DNA from: CAWBLP01 sp963789495
GTDB lineage: Bacteria > Pseudomonadota > Alphaproteobacteria > Acetobacterales > Acetobacteraceae
DNA: 64,000 nt
Assembly (NCBI GenBank): GCA_963789495.1
Contig: CAWBLP010000022.1
Location: forward strand, 62,001 to 126,000
Reading direction: 5' to 3'
Shown here: one piece after another, positions 10,419 to 19,259 of the stretch
How the letters are laid out: each line of letters opens with the position of its first letter
Numbering within the stretch: the first letter of the stretch is position 1
Position numbers and translations under genes: made by a program
The notes under the pieces: generated by a model
Seen by the model: only the letters and a program-made list of their open reading frames with translations
Databases searched by the model: none
Told to the model about the DNA's origin: nothing

Positions 10419-12059
10419 TCACCCGGTCGCGGCCAGCTTTCCGTCCGCCACATCCGCCGCCACCGCGGCCGGATCGCGCCTGTGCGGATCGCCATGGCCG
10501 GCGCCGCCGGCGGTGCGCACGATCACCCGGTCCCCCTGCATCAGCCGTGTCACCACCTTGGACGGAATCACCTCGCGCGAGCCGTCGCGGCGCAGGATAA
10601 TGCCTTCCGCGAATGCGCCGTCGCCGCCACCGAACACGCCGCGTGCGGCGGAGAAGTGACGCTCGCCGCGATGGGTGAAGGTGACGTTGTCCACCAGCAC
10701 CTCGTATTCCCGCTCGGTGCCGAGGCCGCCGCGATGTTCACCGGCACCGCCGGACCCGGCGCGCAGCGCCACCCGATGCAGGCGGATCGGGGTTTCCATC
10801 TCCATCGCCTCGGCCGGAAGGTTCATGCAGTTGGTGGCGTCGGTCTCGATCACGTCCACCCCGTCGCTGACCGAAGACGCGCCGCTGCCGCCGGCGATCA
10901 GGTCGCCGGTGACGAAACTTTCGCCGGTGCTCTGCCGGCCGCCGAACGCCACCATCAGCATCTCGCCGGCAGACGGCGCGGGCACCTTGTCGAGCAGCAC
11001 ATCCGCCAACGCGCCGATGATCGAGCCGGCGATGCGCTTGATGGTGGAGGTGCGCGCATTGACCGGCGCCGGTTCCTGCGGGTTCACCAGGCTGCCCGGC
11101 GGCAGAAACAGCGAGATCGGGCGGAAGCAGCCGGCATTGGTCGGGATCGCCGGATCGGTCAGCGCGCGGATCGCGAAACAGGCGGCGGCGAGCGAGCCGG
11201 ACGGCACGCAGTTCAACGGTCCGCGCACCTGCGGCGAGGTGCCGGTGAAGTCGATATGGATGCCTTGATCTTTCACCGTCACCGCGACCTCGATGCGGAT
11301 CGGCTTGTCCAGCTCGATGCCATCATTGTCGAGATGATCCACGTAACGATACGTCCCCGGCGGAATCCGCGCGAGCGCCTGGCGGGTCATGAGCTCCGAC
11401 CGGCTCAGCAGCTCGTCGAAGATGGCGGTCAGGGCGTTGTGGCCGTGCCGGTCGGCGAGTTCCCCCATGCGCCGCGCGCCGATGCTGCAGGCCGCGACCT
11501 GCGCGTGGATGTCGCCCATCACCGTGTCGGGGATGCGTACATTCTGCCGGATGATGCTGACCAGGGTCTCGTTCAGCACGCCGGCGTCACGGAATTTCAG
11601 CGGTGGCAGGCGCAGGCCTTCCTGGAAGATTTCGGTCGCGTTGGTGGGCACCGAGCCGGCGGACAGCCCGCCCATATCCTGGTGATGCGTCATCGCCGCG
11701 CTGAACGCGATCAGCTTGCCGCGATGGATGATCGGCTGGACGATGGCGATATCCGGCAGATGGGTGCCGCCGGTGTACGGGTCGTTGAGCAGGAAGGTGT
11801 CCTGCGGGTGCATCCGGTCGGGCGGGAAGGTCTCGATCATCTTGCGCAGCACCGGGATCAGCGTCGCCAGATGGATCGGGATCGCGCAGGCCTGCGCCAG
11901 AGTCTGGCCATCCGCGGTGAACAGCCCGGCGGATGCGTCCAGCCCTTCCTTCACGATCGGCGAGAACGAACTGCGCAGCAGCGTGGACTGCATCTCATTG
12001 GCGATGCCTTCCAGCTTGTGGCGGGTCACCTCGATGGTGATCGGATCGAGTTCGCTCAT
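10419..12059 (-). CDS. hyuB: Hydantoinase B/oxoprolinase family subunit (HyuB)
   Basis: 546 residues, the standard HyuB length. The N-terminus LDPITIEVTRHKLEGIANEMQ, the block NDPYTGGTHLPDIAIVQPI and HHQDMGGLSAGS, and the C-terminal GGAGHGDP are hallmarks of the beta subunit of ATP-dependent N-methylhydantoinase, 5-oxoprolinase and acetone-carboxylase-type complexes. With HyuA it hydrolyses a cyclic or N-substituted amide at the cost of ATP. Start ATG 12059 overlaps the hyuA stop by 4 bp (ATGA). It is the last gene of a five-gene overlapping operon headed by phosphonate enzymes, so its natural substrate may be a nitrogenous phosphonate derivative; this is inference. Confidence 0.92.
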   Translation of the reverse strand: MSELDPITIEVTRHKLEGIANEMQSTLLRSSFSPIVKEGLDASAGLFTADGQTLAQACAIPIHLATLIPVLRKMIETFPPDRMHPQDTFLLNDPYTGGTHLPDIAIVQPIIHRGKLIAFSAAMTHHQDMGGLSAGSVPTNATEIFQEGLRLPPLKFRDAGVLNETLVSIIRQNVRIPDTVMGDIHAQVAACSIGARRMGELADRHGHNALTAIFDELLSRSELMTRQALARIPPGTYRYVDHLDNDGIELDKPIRIEVAVTVKDQGIHIDFTGTSPQVRGPLNCVPSGSLAAACFAIRALTDPAIPTNAGCFRPISLFLPPGSLVNPQEPAPVNARTSTIKRIAGSIIGALADVLLDKVPAPSAGEMLMVAFGGRQSTGESFVTGDLIAGGSGASSVSDGVDVIETDATNCMNLPAEAMEMETPIRLHRVALRAGSGGAGEHRGGLGTEREYEVLVDNVTFTHRGERHFSAARGVFGGGDGAFAEGIILRRDGSREVIPSKVVTRLMQGDRVIVRTAGGAGHGDPHRRDPAAVAADVADGKLAATG

Positions 12060-14080
12060 GCGTTTCGCTCCAGCAACAGGGCGCCGGCCTGCGCCAGACG
12101 CGCGGTCCAGCCGGGTTCCACCAGCGTGGTGGTATCGCTCTGCTCGATGATGGCGGGGCCGGGCACGCGCGTATCCGGGGTGAAGGCGGCGCGGTCCCAG
12201 ATCGCAGCGGGCACCGGTTCGGCGTGATCGCGAATGCGGATGGCGCGGGTGCCGGGCGGCTGCGGCGCGGCGGTCGTTGCGGTGCCGATCGCCACCGCGC
12301 CGGACTGGGCGCGATGCACGCTGCGCAGGTTGACGATCTTCGCCGGCACCTGCGTGGCGTGGCCGTAGACGCGATCATGCGCCGCCAGGAACGACCGATA
12401 GATCGCGTCGGCATCATGCGTCAGCAGCGGCACTTCCAGATGATACGACTGGCCGACATAGCAGACATCGGCGAAGTGACGGATTTGCGGGCCAAGGATT
12501 CCTTCTGCCTGCATCAACGCGTGGCAGCGTGCGTCCAGCTCCTGCAGCGCGGCCTGCAACGCATCCTGCCGCAACGCATCCAGCTTGCAGGGGAAGGCCG
12601 CGGCGACTTCGTGTTCGACCGGCGCGCCGAGCAGACCGGCGGCGGAGAGCACGCCGGGATGCGGCGGGATGACGATGGTGGTGATGCCGAGTTCTTCCGC
12701 CAGGGCGCAGGCATGCATCGGACCGCCGCCGCCCAGCGGCAGCAGCGCATAGCTGCGCGGATCGATGCCGCGGCCGATCGACACCAGACGAATTGCTTCC
12801 GCCATTTGCGCGTTCAGCACGCGATGGATGCCGAGCGCGGCCTGCTGCACGGTCATGCCGAGCGGCGTGGCGATGACGCGGTCGATGGCGTCGTGCGCCA
12901 GGTCGGGTTGCAGCGACAGCGTACCGCCGGCGAAGCGTTCCGGTGCGATATAGCCGAGTACCACGGAGGCATCGGTGACGGTGGGCAGTTCGCCGCCGCG
13001 ACCGTAGCAGGCGGGGCCTGGTTCCGAGCCGGCTGAATGCGGACCGACGCGCAACGACCTCGCGCCGTCCAGCCAGGCGATCGAGCCGCCGCCGGCGCCG
13101 ATCGCGGTGACATCCACCATCGGCACGCGGACGGTATAGCCGTCGATCACGCCCTCGCTGCGGATCAGCGGCGCGGCATCGGTGATCAAGGCGATGTCGC
13201 AGGAGGTGCCGCCGATATCCACCGTGATCAGATCACGCTGTTCAGCCGCCTTGCCCGCTTCCAACCCGCCCACCACGCCGGCGGCGGGACCCGACAGGAA
13301 CAGCCGCACCGGACGCTGGCGCGCCACCACGGAGGACATCAACCCGCCGCGCGACTGCATCACTTGCAACGGAACCTTCAGCCCGGCGCTGGCGAGTCCG
13401 CGTTCCATGTTCGCCAGGTAATCCGCGACAACCGGCTTGATATACGCATCGAACGCGGTGGCGCAGGTGCGCTCGTATTCGCGGAAGGCGGGATCGACGT
13501 CGCTCGACAGCGACACCGGCAGGTCGGGATGCGCGGCGACGATGATGTCGCGGATGCGGCGTTCATGCGTGGGGTCGAGGAAGGAGAACAGCAGGCACAC
13601 CGCGATCGCCTGCACGCCGGCATCGGTCAGTTCCGCAACGGCGCGCTGCACATCGGCTTCGTCGAGCGGCGTCAGCACGTTGCCCTGTGCATCCAGCCGC
13701 TCCCGCACCTCCTTGCGATAGCGGCTCGGCGCCAGAAACACCGGGGTTTCCGGCTGCAGCACCAGGTCGTACATCTGGTGGCGCATCTGCCGGCCGATTT
13801 CCAGCACGTCGCGAAAGCCTTCGGTGGTGACAAGGCCGATCCGCGCGCCCTTGCGTTCCAGCACAGCATTGGTGGCGACCGTGGTGCCGTGGGTAAAACG
13901 GGTGACCGACTCCGGCGCCACGCCCCATTCGTCGCGCGCCATGTGCAGCGCTGCGAGCACGGCCTTGCTCGGATCGCCGCGCGTGGTCGGCAGCTTGGCG
14001 ATGCGGACTGCGCCGTCCGGCAGGCGGCACACCACGTCGGTGAAGGTGCCGCCGATGTCGACGCCGATCTCGCAGGTCAT
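12056..14080 (-). CDS. hyuA: Hydantoinase A/oxoprolinase family ATP-binding subunit (HyuA)
   Basis: 674 residues with the HyuA layout: N-terminal ASKHA phosphate motif GVDIGGTFTD at residues 6-15, RFTHGTTVATNAVLERKGAR, a second phosphate motif VDIGGTSCDIALI, and the C-terminal domain with PGPAIIEQSDTTTLV. It binds ATP and activates the amide that HyuB hydrolyses. ATG 14080 is chosen because homology starts at its second residue; sequence upstream of it belongs to the preceding gene. The 4-bp ATGA overlap with the flavoprotein upstream and with hyuB downstream indicates coupled translation of equimolar subunits. Confidence 0.93.
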   Translation of the reverse strand: MTCEIGVDIGGTFTDVVCRLPDGAVRIAKLPTTRGDPSKAVLAALHMARDEWGVAPESVTRFTHGTTVATNAVLERKGARIGLVTTEGFRDVLEIGRQMRHQMYDLVLQPETPVFLAPSRYRKEVRERLDAQGNVLTPLDEADVQRAVAELTDAGVQAIAVCLLFSFLDPTHERRIRDIIVAAHPDLPVSLSSDVDPAFREYERTCATAFDAYIKPVVADYLANMERGLASAGLKVPLQVMQSRGGLMSSVVARQRPVRLFLSGPAAGVVGGLEAGKAAEQRDLITVDIGGTSCDIALITDAAPLIRSEGVIDGYTVRVPMVDVTAIGAGGGSIAWLDGARSLRVGPHSAGSEPGPACYGRGGELPTVTDASVVLGYIAPERFAGGTLSLQPDLAHDAIDRVIATPLGMTVQQAALGIHRVLNAQMAEAIRLVSIGRGIDPRSYALLPLGGGGPMHACALAEELGITTIVIPPHPGVLSAAGLLGAPVEHEVAAAFPCKLDALRQDALQAALQELDARCHALMQAEGILGPQIRHFADVCYVGQSYHLEVPLLTHDADAIYRSFLAAHDRVYGHATQVPAKIVNLRSVHRAQSGAVAIGTATTAAPQPPGTRAIRIRDHAEPVPAAIWDRAAFTPDTRVPGPAIIEQSDTTTLVEPGWTARLAQAGALLLERNA

Positions 14081-15441
14081 TGCGCGGCGGCCGATGCGCC
14101 GGCGATGCGGCCGAAGATCAACGCCTTGCCGAGGGCGGAGCCGGTCATGTAGGCGGCGCCGTGCAGGCCCGACACCATTTCGCCGGCGGCCCATAAGCCG
14201 GCAATCGGTTCATGAAACACGTCCAGCACCTGCATCGTCGGGTCGACCGTGACGCCGCAATAGGTGCCGTACAGTGCGGCGGTGGAGGCATGCGCGTAGA
14301 ATGGCGGCTCCGCGATCGGCAGCAGCGTGCCGTGGTTGTGCACGAGGTGGCGGCGGCCGAATTCGGTGTCGACACCGTCGCGCACGGCGGCGTTGTAACG
14401 CTCCACCGTGTCCACCAGCGCCGCTTCCGGCAGTCCGGTCTGCGCCGCGAGATCTTCCAGCGTATCCGCCACCGCCAGCATCCCGTCCTGCATCCGATGC
14501 CTGACGTCGAAAATCGAGACATCCTCCTCATGCGTATCGAAGATACGCTGGTCGAAGATCTGCCAGGTGTGATCACCGGACTGTTCCAGCGATGCGGTGC
14601 CGAGCAGCTTGTAGGAGAGTGACTCATCGACGAAACGCTGGGCCTGGAGATTCACGGCGATGGCGCCCTTGTAGACCGACAACAGGCTGTGGCGCGTGGT
14701 GTGGTTGGTCGGGTGCTTGCCATAGGTGCCCTGGATATAGGCGACATCGCGAATGCCGGCGCCGAGTTGCCAGGCCATCAGCAATCCGTCACCGGTATTG
14801 CCTTCGCCGCCGGAGACCCAGGCTTTCGCCTGCTTCGGCACGAAGGTGCGGATCAGCTCCTCGTTGCGCGTGAAACCACCGGCCGCCAGCACGACACCAC
14901 GGCGCACCGCGATGTCGTGTTCCCTGCCGTCATGCCGCAGGCGCACGGCATGCACGCGGCCATCCTGGCGCAGCAGCCGCGTGGCCGCAGCCTGAATCAC
15001 GAATTCGATGCGGGGCTGCGCGCGCGCATGCGCCGCCAGCTGCTCGATCATCGCGTCGGGATCGATCACATGGCAGCGCGGCACCGATTGGCCGGAGGAT
15101 GCGTCCGGCCGAGGTCCAAACTGAACACCCAAATCGCACAGCCACTGATAGGTCGCCAACTGATTGTCGGTGTAGGCGCGCACCAGCGCCGGATCGTTTG
15201 CATTGCGTCCAACCTCACGCAAATCGTCAAACAGCAACTGGGACGAATCCTCGATGCCGTTGCGTCGCTGCAAATCGGTGCCGGCGAAGGCCAGCAACCC
15301 ACCGCAAATCCGCGAACTGCCGCCGGTTTCGACCTGCTTTTCCAGCAGCAGAACAGAGGCTCCCGACTCCGCGGCACTCAGAGCGGCGGCAAATCCGGCG
15401 GCGCCGGCGCCGACGACCACGACATCGGTGGAGTTTTTCAT
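14077..15441 (-). CDS. FAD-dependent oxidoreductase, fumarate reductase/flavocytochrome c flavoprotein type
   Basis: 454 residues. The N-terminal dinucleotide fold VVVVGAGAAGFAAALSAAES is followed by EKQVETGGSSRICGG, the FAD-binding GGSS stretch of the succinate dehydrogenase/fumarate reductase flavoprotein superfamily. The C-terminus has GLWAAGEMVSGLHGAAYMTG and GSALGKALIFGRIAG, the second FAD contact. Members include tricarballylate dehydrogenase, 3-ketosteroid dehydrogenase and fumarate reductase, enzymes that add or remove a C=C bond. There is no signal peptide and no heme-binding CXXCH, so it is a soluble cytosolic dehydrogenase. It overlaps phnX by 4 bp upstream and hyuA by 4 bp downstream. 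Its role in phosphonate use is unassigned. Confidence 0.9.
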   Translation of the reverse strand: MKNSTDVVVVGAGAAGFAAALSAAESGASVLLLEKQVETGGSSRICGGLLAFAGTDLQRRNGIEDSSQLLFDDLREVGRNANDPALVRAYTDNQLATYQWLCDLGVQFGPRPDASSGQSVPRCHVIDPDAMIEQLAAHARAQPRIEFVIQAAATRLLRQDGRVHAVRLRHDGREHDIAVRRGVVLAAGGFTRNEELIRTFVPKQAKAWVSGGEGNTGDGLLMAWQLGAGIRDVAYIQGTYGKHPTNHTTRHSLLSVYKGAIAVNLQAQRFVDESLSYKLLGTASLEQSGDHTWQIFDQRIFDTHEEDVSIFDVRHRMQDGMLAVADTLEDLAAQTGLPEAALVDTVERYNAAVRDGVDTEFGRRHLVHNHGTLLPIAEPPFYAHASTAALYGTYCGVTVDPTMQVLDVFHEPIAGLWAAGEMVSGLHGAAYMTGSALGKALIFGRIAGASAAAQ

Positions 15442-16250
15442 GCCCGGACCTCACCTTTCGGCCGTCGTCCCGCCGCCAGCAACATGTCGATGGTTTCAAT
15501 CGTCGCCGGCAGTTCCGCAATGCTGTCGATGAAGAAATCCGCGCCGGCGAGCTCCGCCTCGGCCGCTGCGCGCAATTCGACGCGCGCATCATTCGACAGC
15601 GCCGCGAGTTCCTCCGCCGACAGGCCGGTGGTGTTGCCACTGAGCGTCACACCGACCGTCCAGGTGCCCGCCGCGGCGCCCTCGCCGATACCCGGCGCGG
15701 TGTCATCCACCTTCACCACGCGATCCGCCGGCCACACGCCCAATCTCGCCATCGCATGCCACATCATCAATGGGCTCGGCCGCCCGGCCGGAAGTTCGCC
15801 GGCGCATACTGTGAACTCCGGCGCATAACCGGCAGCCGCGGCAATCGGTTCCAGCACATCCATGATCGGCCGCGTGTAACCGGTGGTGCCGGCGATGCGC
15901 AGCCCGCGCGCACGCAACGCGTCAATCGCGTCGATCGCACCGGGAATGACATCGGCATGGTCGCGCACCGCGGCAATGTTCATCGGTTCGAACACGTCAA
16001 AGATCGCATCCACGTCGGCTTCGGTAAAATCGCGTCCGTGCTTCGCCCGCCAGGCGGCTTGCACCGAAGGCGCCTGACCCACGGCGCGAATATGGTCGCG
16101 CTTGGCCATGCCCATCGGACCGCGCGCATCCGCGATGCTGATATCGACACCGAACTGCGCGAAGGCGCGCACGAAGGCCCCCATCGGCGCACGGCTGCCG
16201 TGATCCACCACGGTGCCGGCCCAGTCGAGAATGACGGCCTTCACGCGCAT
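15438..16250 (-). CDS. phnX: Phosphonoacetaldehyde hydrolase (phosphonatase)
   Basis: 270 residues, the family's usual length. It is a haloacid-dehalogenase-fold enzyme that cleaves the C-P bond of phosphonoacetaldehyde to acetaldehyde and phosphate. Key residues are visible: nucleophile Asp9 in ILDWAGTVVDHG, the Schiff-base Lys50 in MGMAKRDHIRAV, the TGYTRPIMD loop, and the Mg-binding acidic pair in VVKVDDTAPGIGEG. The ATG at 16250 begins MRVKAVILDWAG as in known PhnX; longer starts would run into the upstream gene. It overlaps the TIGR03364 oxidase by 10 bp and the next flavoprotein by 4 bp. No phnW transaminase is present beside it, so phosphonoacetaldehyde is probably made by the upstream oxidase. 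Confidence 0.95.
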   Translation of the reverse strand: MRVKAVILDWAGTVVDHGSRAPMGAFVRAFAQFGVDISIADARGPMGMAKRDHIRAVGQAPSVQAAWRAKHGRDFTEADVDAIFDVFEPMNIAAVRDHADVIPGAIDAIDALRARGLRIAGTTGYTRPIMDVLEPIAAAAGYAPEFTVCAGELPAGRPSPLMMWHAMARLGVWPADRVVKVDDTAPGIGEGAAAGTWTVGVTLSGNTTGLSAEELAALSNDARVELRAAAEAELAGADFFIDSIAELPATIETIDMLLAAGRRPKGEVRA

Positions 16251-17392
16251 GCCGCACGTCCATGCGGTGGTGCGGAAAGTTGCAGCAGATCGGCCAAGGT
16301 TTCCTCCGCAAGCGCGAATCCGGTGCTGGCGCCGGTGCCGCTGGTGACCATGGCCAGCCGTACGCCGGGCATCGGCGTCTCGATGAACGCAGTGTCCGGA
16401 CCGGACGGATAGACACCGACCCAACGCTCGACCACGCGCGGTGTCGGCACCTGCAGCACCGCCTGCAGTTCCGCCAGGATCCGATCGTCCACCGCGCGCG
16501 GCTGGAACGGATCATGCGCGTCGCCGTAATGGTGGCTGTCGCCCACCACCAGCGAACCATCTTCCCCCTGCACCGCGATCAGATGGATGCCGTCGTCCAG
16601 CCAGGCCTGCTGCTCGTCACGCAGCCGCGCCTGCAAGGCCGGCAAGGATGCGCAGCCCGCATAGCCGAGGTACCGCACCAGGCCGAGATCACTCATCACC
16701 GGCGCCGGCAGGTGCCATCCGGGTGATCCGATGCGCAGCATGTGCAGCTTGCACAGTGTGATGCGACGGCGCGCGATGCGGTCGGGAAACAGCGTCACCA
16801 GGTCGGTGCCGGGACAGACCACGATGTGATCGGCCGTGAAGACCCCGGCAGACGTCTCCACCCGACCGGTCTCCACCGCGTGCACGGCGACGCGCGGCAA
16901 CAGCGTCACGCCCTGGGTTTCGGTCAGCCAGGCGGTCAGACGTGGGATCGCCTCGCGACTCTCCACGCGCAATTCGTGCGGACTGACCAAGGCACCGGCC
17001 AGGTCGCCACGCAGCGCCGGCGCGTAGATCGCCATGCCATGGCCGCGCACCACGCGGCATCCCGCCCCCATCGGACCGGCAGCGAATTCATCCAGCACGG
17101 TCAGCGCCTCCGGACGCCGCGCGCACATCAACAGCCCATGCTGCAACACCGGAATCCCGGCCTGCGGACACAGCTCGGCCCACACGTCGCGGGTGCGGCG
17201 CGCGCGCTGCCAGGTGATGCCCGCCTGCTGCCCGGTGACGGTGATGAAGCCGAAATTTCGGATCGACGCACCGACCGCACGGGCATCGCGATCCAACACG
17301 GCAACGCGCAGTCCGTGACGGGCAGCAGCCAGCGCGTGTGCCAGACCGATGATGCCGGCGCCGACGATCAGGCAGTCGAAATGACGATCCAT
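16241..17392 (-). CDS. TIGR03364-type FAD-dependent oxidase linked to phosphonate catabolism
   Basis: 383 residues of the DAO/glycine-oxidase superfamily. The N-terminal FAD site is CLIVGAGIIGLAHALAAARH, with IRNFGFITVTGQQ shortly after, and the C-terminal GTGASTGFALAEETLADLL closes the FAD site. Family TIGR03364 is defined by occurrence beside phosphonatase and oxidises aminoethylphosphonate or N-alkyl derivatives to phosphonoacetaldehyde, feeding PhnX. That matches the arrangement here, where the gene directly precedes and overlaps phnX. ATG 17392 is chosen because the FAD motif follows at residue 7. It is the first gene of the five-gene operon; the promoter should lie in 17393-17480, where a partial dispersed repeat also sits. 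Confidence 0.88.
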   Translation of the reverse strand: MDRHFDCLIVGAGIIGLAHALAAARHGLRVAVLDRDARAVGASIRNFGFITVTGQQAGITWQRARRTRDVWAELCPQAGIPVLQHGLLMCARRPEALTVLDEFAAGPMGAGCRVVRGHGMAIYAPALRGDLAGALVSPHELRVESREAIPRLTAWLTETQGVTLLPRVAVHAVETGRVETSAGVFTADHIVVCPGTDLVTLFPDRIARRRITLCKLHMLRIGSPGWHLPAPVMSDLGLVRYLGYAGCASLPALQARLRDEQQAWLDDGIHLIAVQGEDGSLVVGDSHHYGDAHDPFQPRAVDDRILAELQAVLQVPTPRVVERWVGVYPSGPDTAFIETPMPGVRLAMVTSGTGASTGFALAEETLADLLQLSAPPHGRAACA

Positions 17393-17401
17393 GGCGCTAT
17401 T

Positions 17402-17490
17402 CGACCAGTGTGGTGGCGCGCAGGCAAGCGTCCGGGCGTTGCCCCCGGCTGCACCCCCTCCCGCGTCAAGGTCCCCGGTCTTCGGAGAGG
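17402..17490. repeat. Partial copy of the dispersed GC-rich repeat
   Basis: The stretch starting GTGTGGTGGCGCGCAGGCAA, continuing to GCGTCCGGGCGTTGCCCCCG, shares its order and words with the repeat at 49310 and with the ends of those at 54401 and 55926. Only the outer module and one hairpin (GGGCGTTGCCC) are preserved; the central modules are lost. It lies immediately upstream of the phosphonate operon. Confidence 0.6.
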
Positions 17491-17520
17491 TGCGCAAGCT
17501 CGCTTCGCCCTGAGAAGTGG

Positions 17521-17785
17521 ATGGACCCGATGACAGGCAAGCGGACCCGGTATTCGGTGGAGTTCACGACGCGCGTGGCACTGGCGGTTTCGGGCGGTCG
17601 GACATCTTCAACACGGACCAGGGAACCAGTTCACCTCGCCGCGGTTCACCGGCGTGCTGCAAGACGCGGGTGTGCGCCTCCACGGGCGGGCGTGACGGCT
17701 AGATGGACGCGGCGGTGACGCACGCTGAAATACGGGTACGTCTCCCTGCACGCCATCGAGACCCGGTTCGGAGCTTCACGCCCCA
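17521..17785 (+). pseudogene. IS3-family transposase relic (OrfA start joined to OrfB end)
   Basis: Starting at ATG 17521 the sequence reads MDPMTGKRTRYSVEFTTRVA, close to the N-terminus of IS3-type OrfA. Within 40 bases it jumps, in other frames, to DIFNTDQG and QFTSPRFTGVLQDAGVR, the DDE-domain region of OrfB, then LKYGYVSLHAIETRFGA, close to the OrfB C-terminus. Most of both genes is therefore deleted and the rest is split over three frames with stops. No terminal repeats can be found. It sits between the phosphonate operon and the 3' end of the livF gene. Confidence 0.7.
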
Positions 17786-17790
17786 CCGAC

Positions 17791-18504
17791 TCAAACCTCC
17801 AGCCACTCCTGCCGCACCGTTGCATTGGCATCCAGATCAGCCGGCTTACCCTCGAACACGATCTGGCCGTGCCCCATTACATAAAGTCGGTGCGAGATCC
17901 GCAGTGCGATCGTCAGTTTCTGCTCGACGAGCAGGATGGAGATGCCACGCCTGGCAATCTCCCCCAGCAGTTCGCCCACCAGCCCCACCAGCCGAGGCGC
18001 CAGGCCCTCCGTCGGTTCGTCGATCAGGATCAGGTCGGGATCCCCCATCAACGTGCGGCATATGGTCAGCATCTGCTGCTCACCGCCCGACAGCACGCCG
18101 GCGACATTGCTCTGTCGGCTGGCCAGGTTCGGAAACAGCCTGAATACATCGTCGAAGTTCCAGCGCCCGAACACGCCGGACCGGCGCAGGCCGAGCTCCA
18201 GGTTCTGTCGTACTGTGAGGGTGGGAAATACCTGGCGGTCTTCCGGCACATAGCCGATGCCGGCGCGCGAAATCAGATCGGTACGCAGGCCCGCCAGTTC
18301 CCGGCCGCGGAACCTGACGCTGCCCTGCGGTTCTACCAGCCCCATGATTGCCTTGCAGGTGGTCGAACGGCCCACGCCATTGCGACCCAGAAGGCTAACG
18401 ATCTCGCCCTCTCCGACATTGAGGTGAACGCCGTGCAGGATGTGGCTCTTGCCGTAATAGGCGTGCAGATCCTGCACTTCCAGCATGTTCGCGTTGTTCG
18501 CCAT
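17791..18504 (-). CDS. livF: Branched-chain amino acid-type ABC transporter ATPase LivF
   Basis: 237 residues, the normal LivF length. It has signature LSGGEQQM, Walker B LILIDEPTEGLAP, and the LivF-typical ending around VEQKLTIALRISHRLYVMGHGQ. The P-loop is unusual: it reads GRNGVGRSTT where the canonical form is GRNGAGKTT, so the invariant Walker A lysine is replaced by arginine. Either ATG 18504 or the GTG just before it can serve as start; both overlap the livG stop. It is the last gene of the livK-H-M-G-F order and should pair with LivG on the cytoplasmic face of the LivHM channel. The transporter may carry branched-chain amino acids, amides or urea. Confidence 0.9.
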   Translation of the reverse strand: MANNANMLEVQDLHAYYGKSHILHGVHLNVGEGEIVSLLGRNGVGRSTTCKAIMGLVEPQGSVRFRGRELAGLRTDLISRAGIGYVPEDRQVFPTLTVRQNLELGLRRSGVFGRWNFDDVFRLFPNLASRQSNVAGVLSGGEQQMLTICRTLMGDPDLILIDEPTEGLAPRLVGLVGELLGEIARRGISILLVEQKLTIALRISHRLYVMGHGQIVFEGKPADLDANATVRQEWLEV

Positions 18505-19259
18505 CACTCGGTCAATGCCCCAAGATAGGCTTCCTGCACGGCGCGATTGGCGCGGATCTCCTCCGGTTTACCGGACGCGATCACCTGGCCATAGACGACC
18601 ACGCTGATCGTATCGGCGAGGCCGAACACGACGCGCATGTCGTGCTCCACCATCACCAGCGTCTTGCCTTCCGTTACGCGCCTGATCAACGCCTGCGCGT
18701 ATTCGGTCTCGCTGTGACTCATTCCCGCGGTGGGTTCGTCCAGCAGGATGACCGTGGCGCCGCCGGCGATGGTAATTCCAACCTCCAATGCGCGCTGCTC
18801 GGCGTAGGAGAGCAGGCCGGCCGGTAAATCGCGTCGTGCGCTCAGGTTCAGCTCCCCCAGGAGTTGTTCGGCGCGCTGATTGAGCGCCTTTTGCGCCCAG
18901 AGCGGACTCCAGAACGAATACCGGTAGCCGCGTGACCAGAGCAGCGCGCAGCGGATGTTCTCGAACACCGTCATGCGATGAAAGATCGAGGTGATCTGGA
19001 AGCTGCGAGACAGACCCAGACGGTTGATCCGCTGTGGCGGCAACTGGTCGATGCGGATGCCGTTCAGTGAGATGCTGCCGGACGAGATCGGAAAGCGGCC
19101 GCTGATCAGGTTGAACAGCGTGGTCTTGCCGGCGCCGTTCGGCCCGATGATGGCGTGACGTTCGCCCCTGACAAGGTCGAGATCGACCCCGCGAATGATC
19201 TCCACCTGACCGAAGCGCTTGCACACATTCTTCAGGCTGAGGGCTGTCGCTTCCGTCAC
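18504..19259 (-). CDS. livG: Branched-chain amino acid-type ABC transporter ATPase LivG
   Basis: 251 residues. Motifs are canonical: Walker A GPNGAGKTTLFNLI, Q-loop LSRSFQITSIF, signature LLSYAEQRALEVGI (the LivG-type variant), Walker B VILLDEPTAGMSHSE and switch His in VEHDMRVVF. The start is a GTG at 19259, overlapping the livM stop as GTGA. It forms a heterodimer with the LivF next to it. That partner has an altered P-loop, so this subunit may carry most of the ATPase function of the complex. Confidence 0.92.
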   Translation of the reverse strand: MTEATALSLKNVCKRFGQVEIIRGVDLDLVRGERHAIIGPNGAGKTTLFNLISGRFPISSGSISLNGIRIDQLPPQRINRLGLSRSFQITSIFHRMTVFENIRCALLWSRGYRYSFWSPLWAQKALNQRAEQLLGELNLSARRDLPAGLLSYAEQRALEVGITIAGGATVILLDEPTAGMSHSETEYAQALIRRVTEGKTLVMVEHDMRVVFGLADTISVVVYGQVIASGKPEEIRANRAVQEAYLGALTE

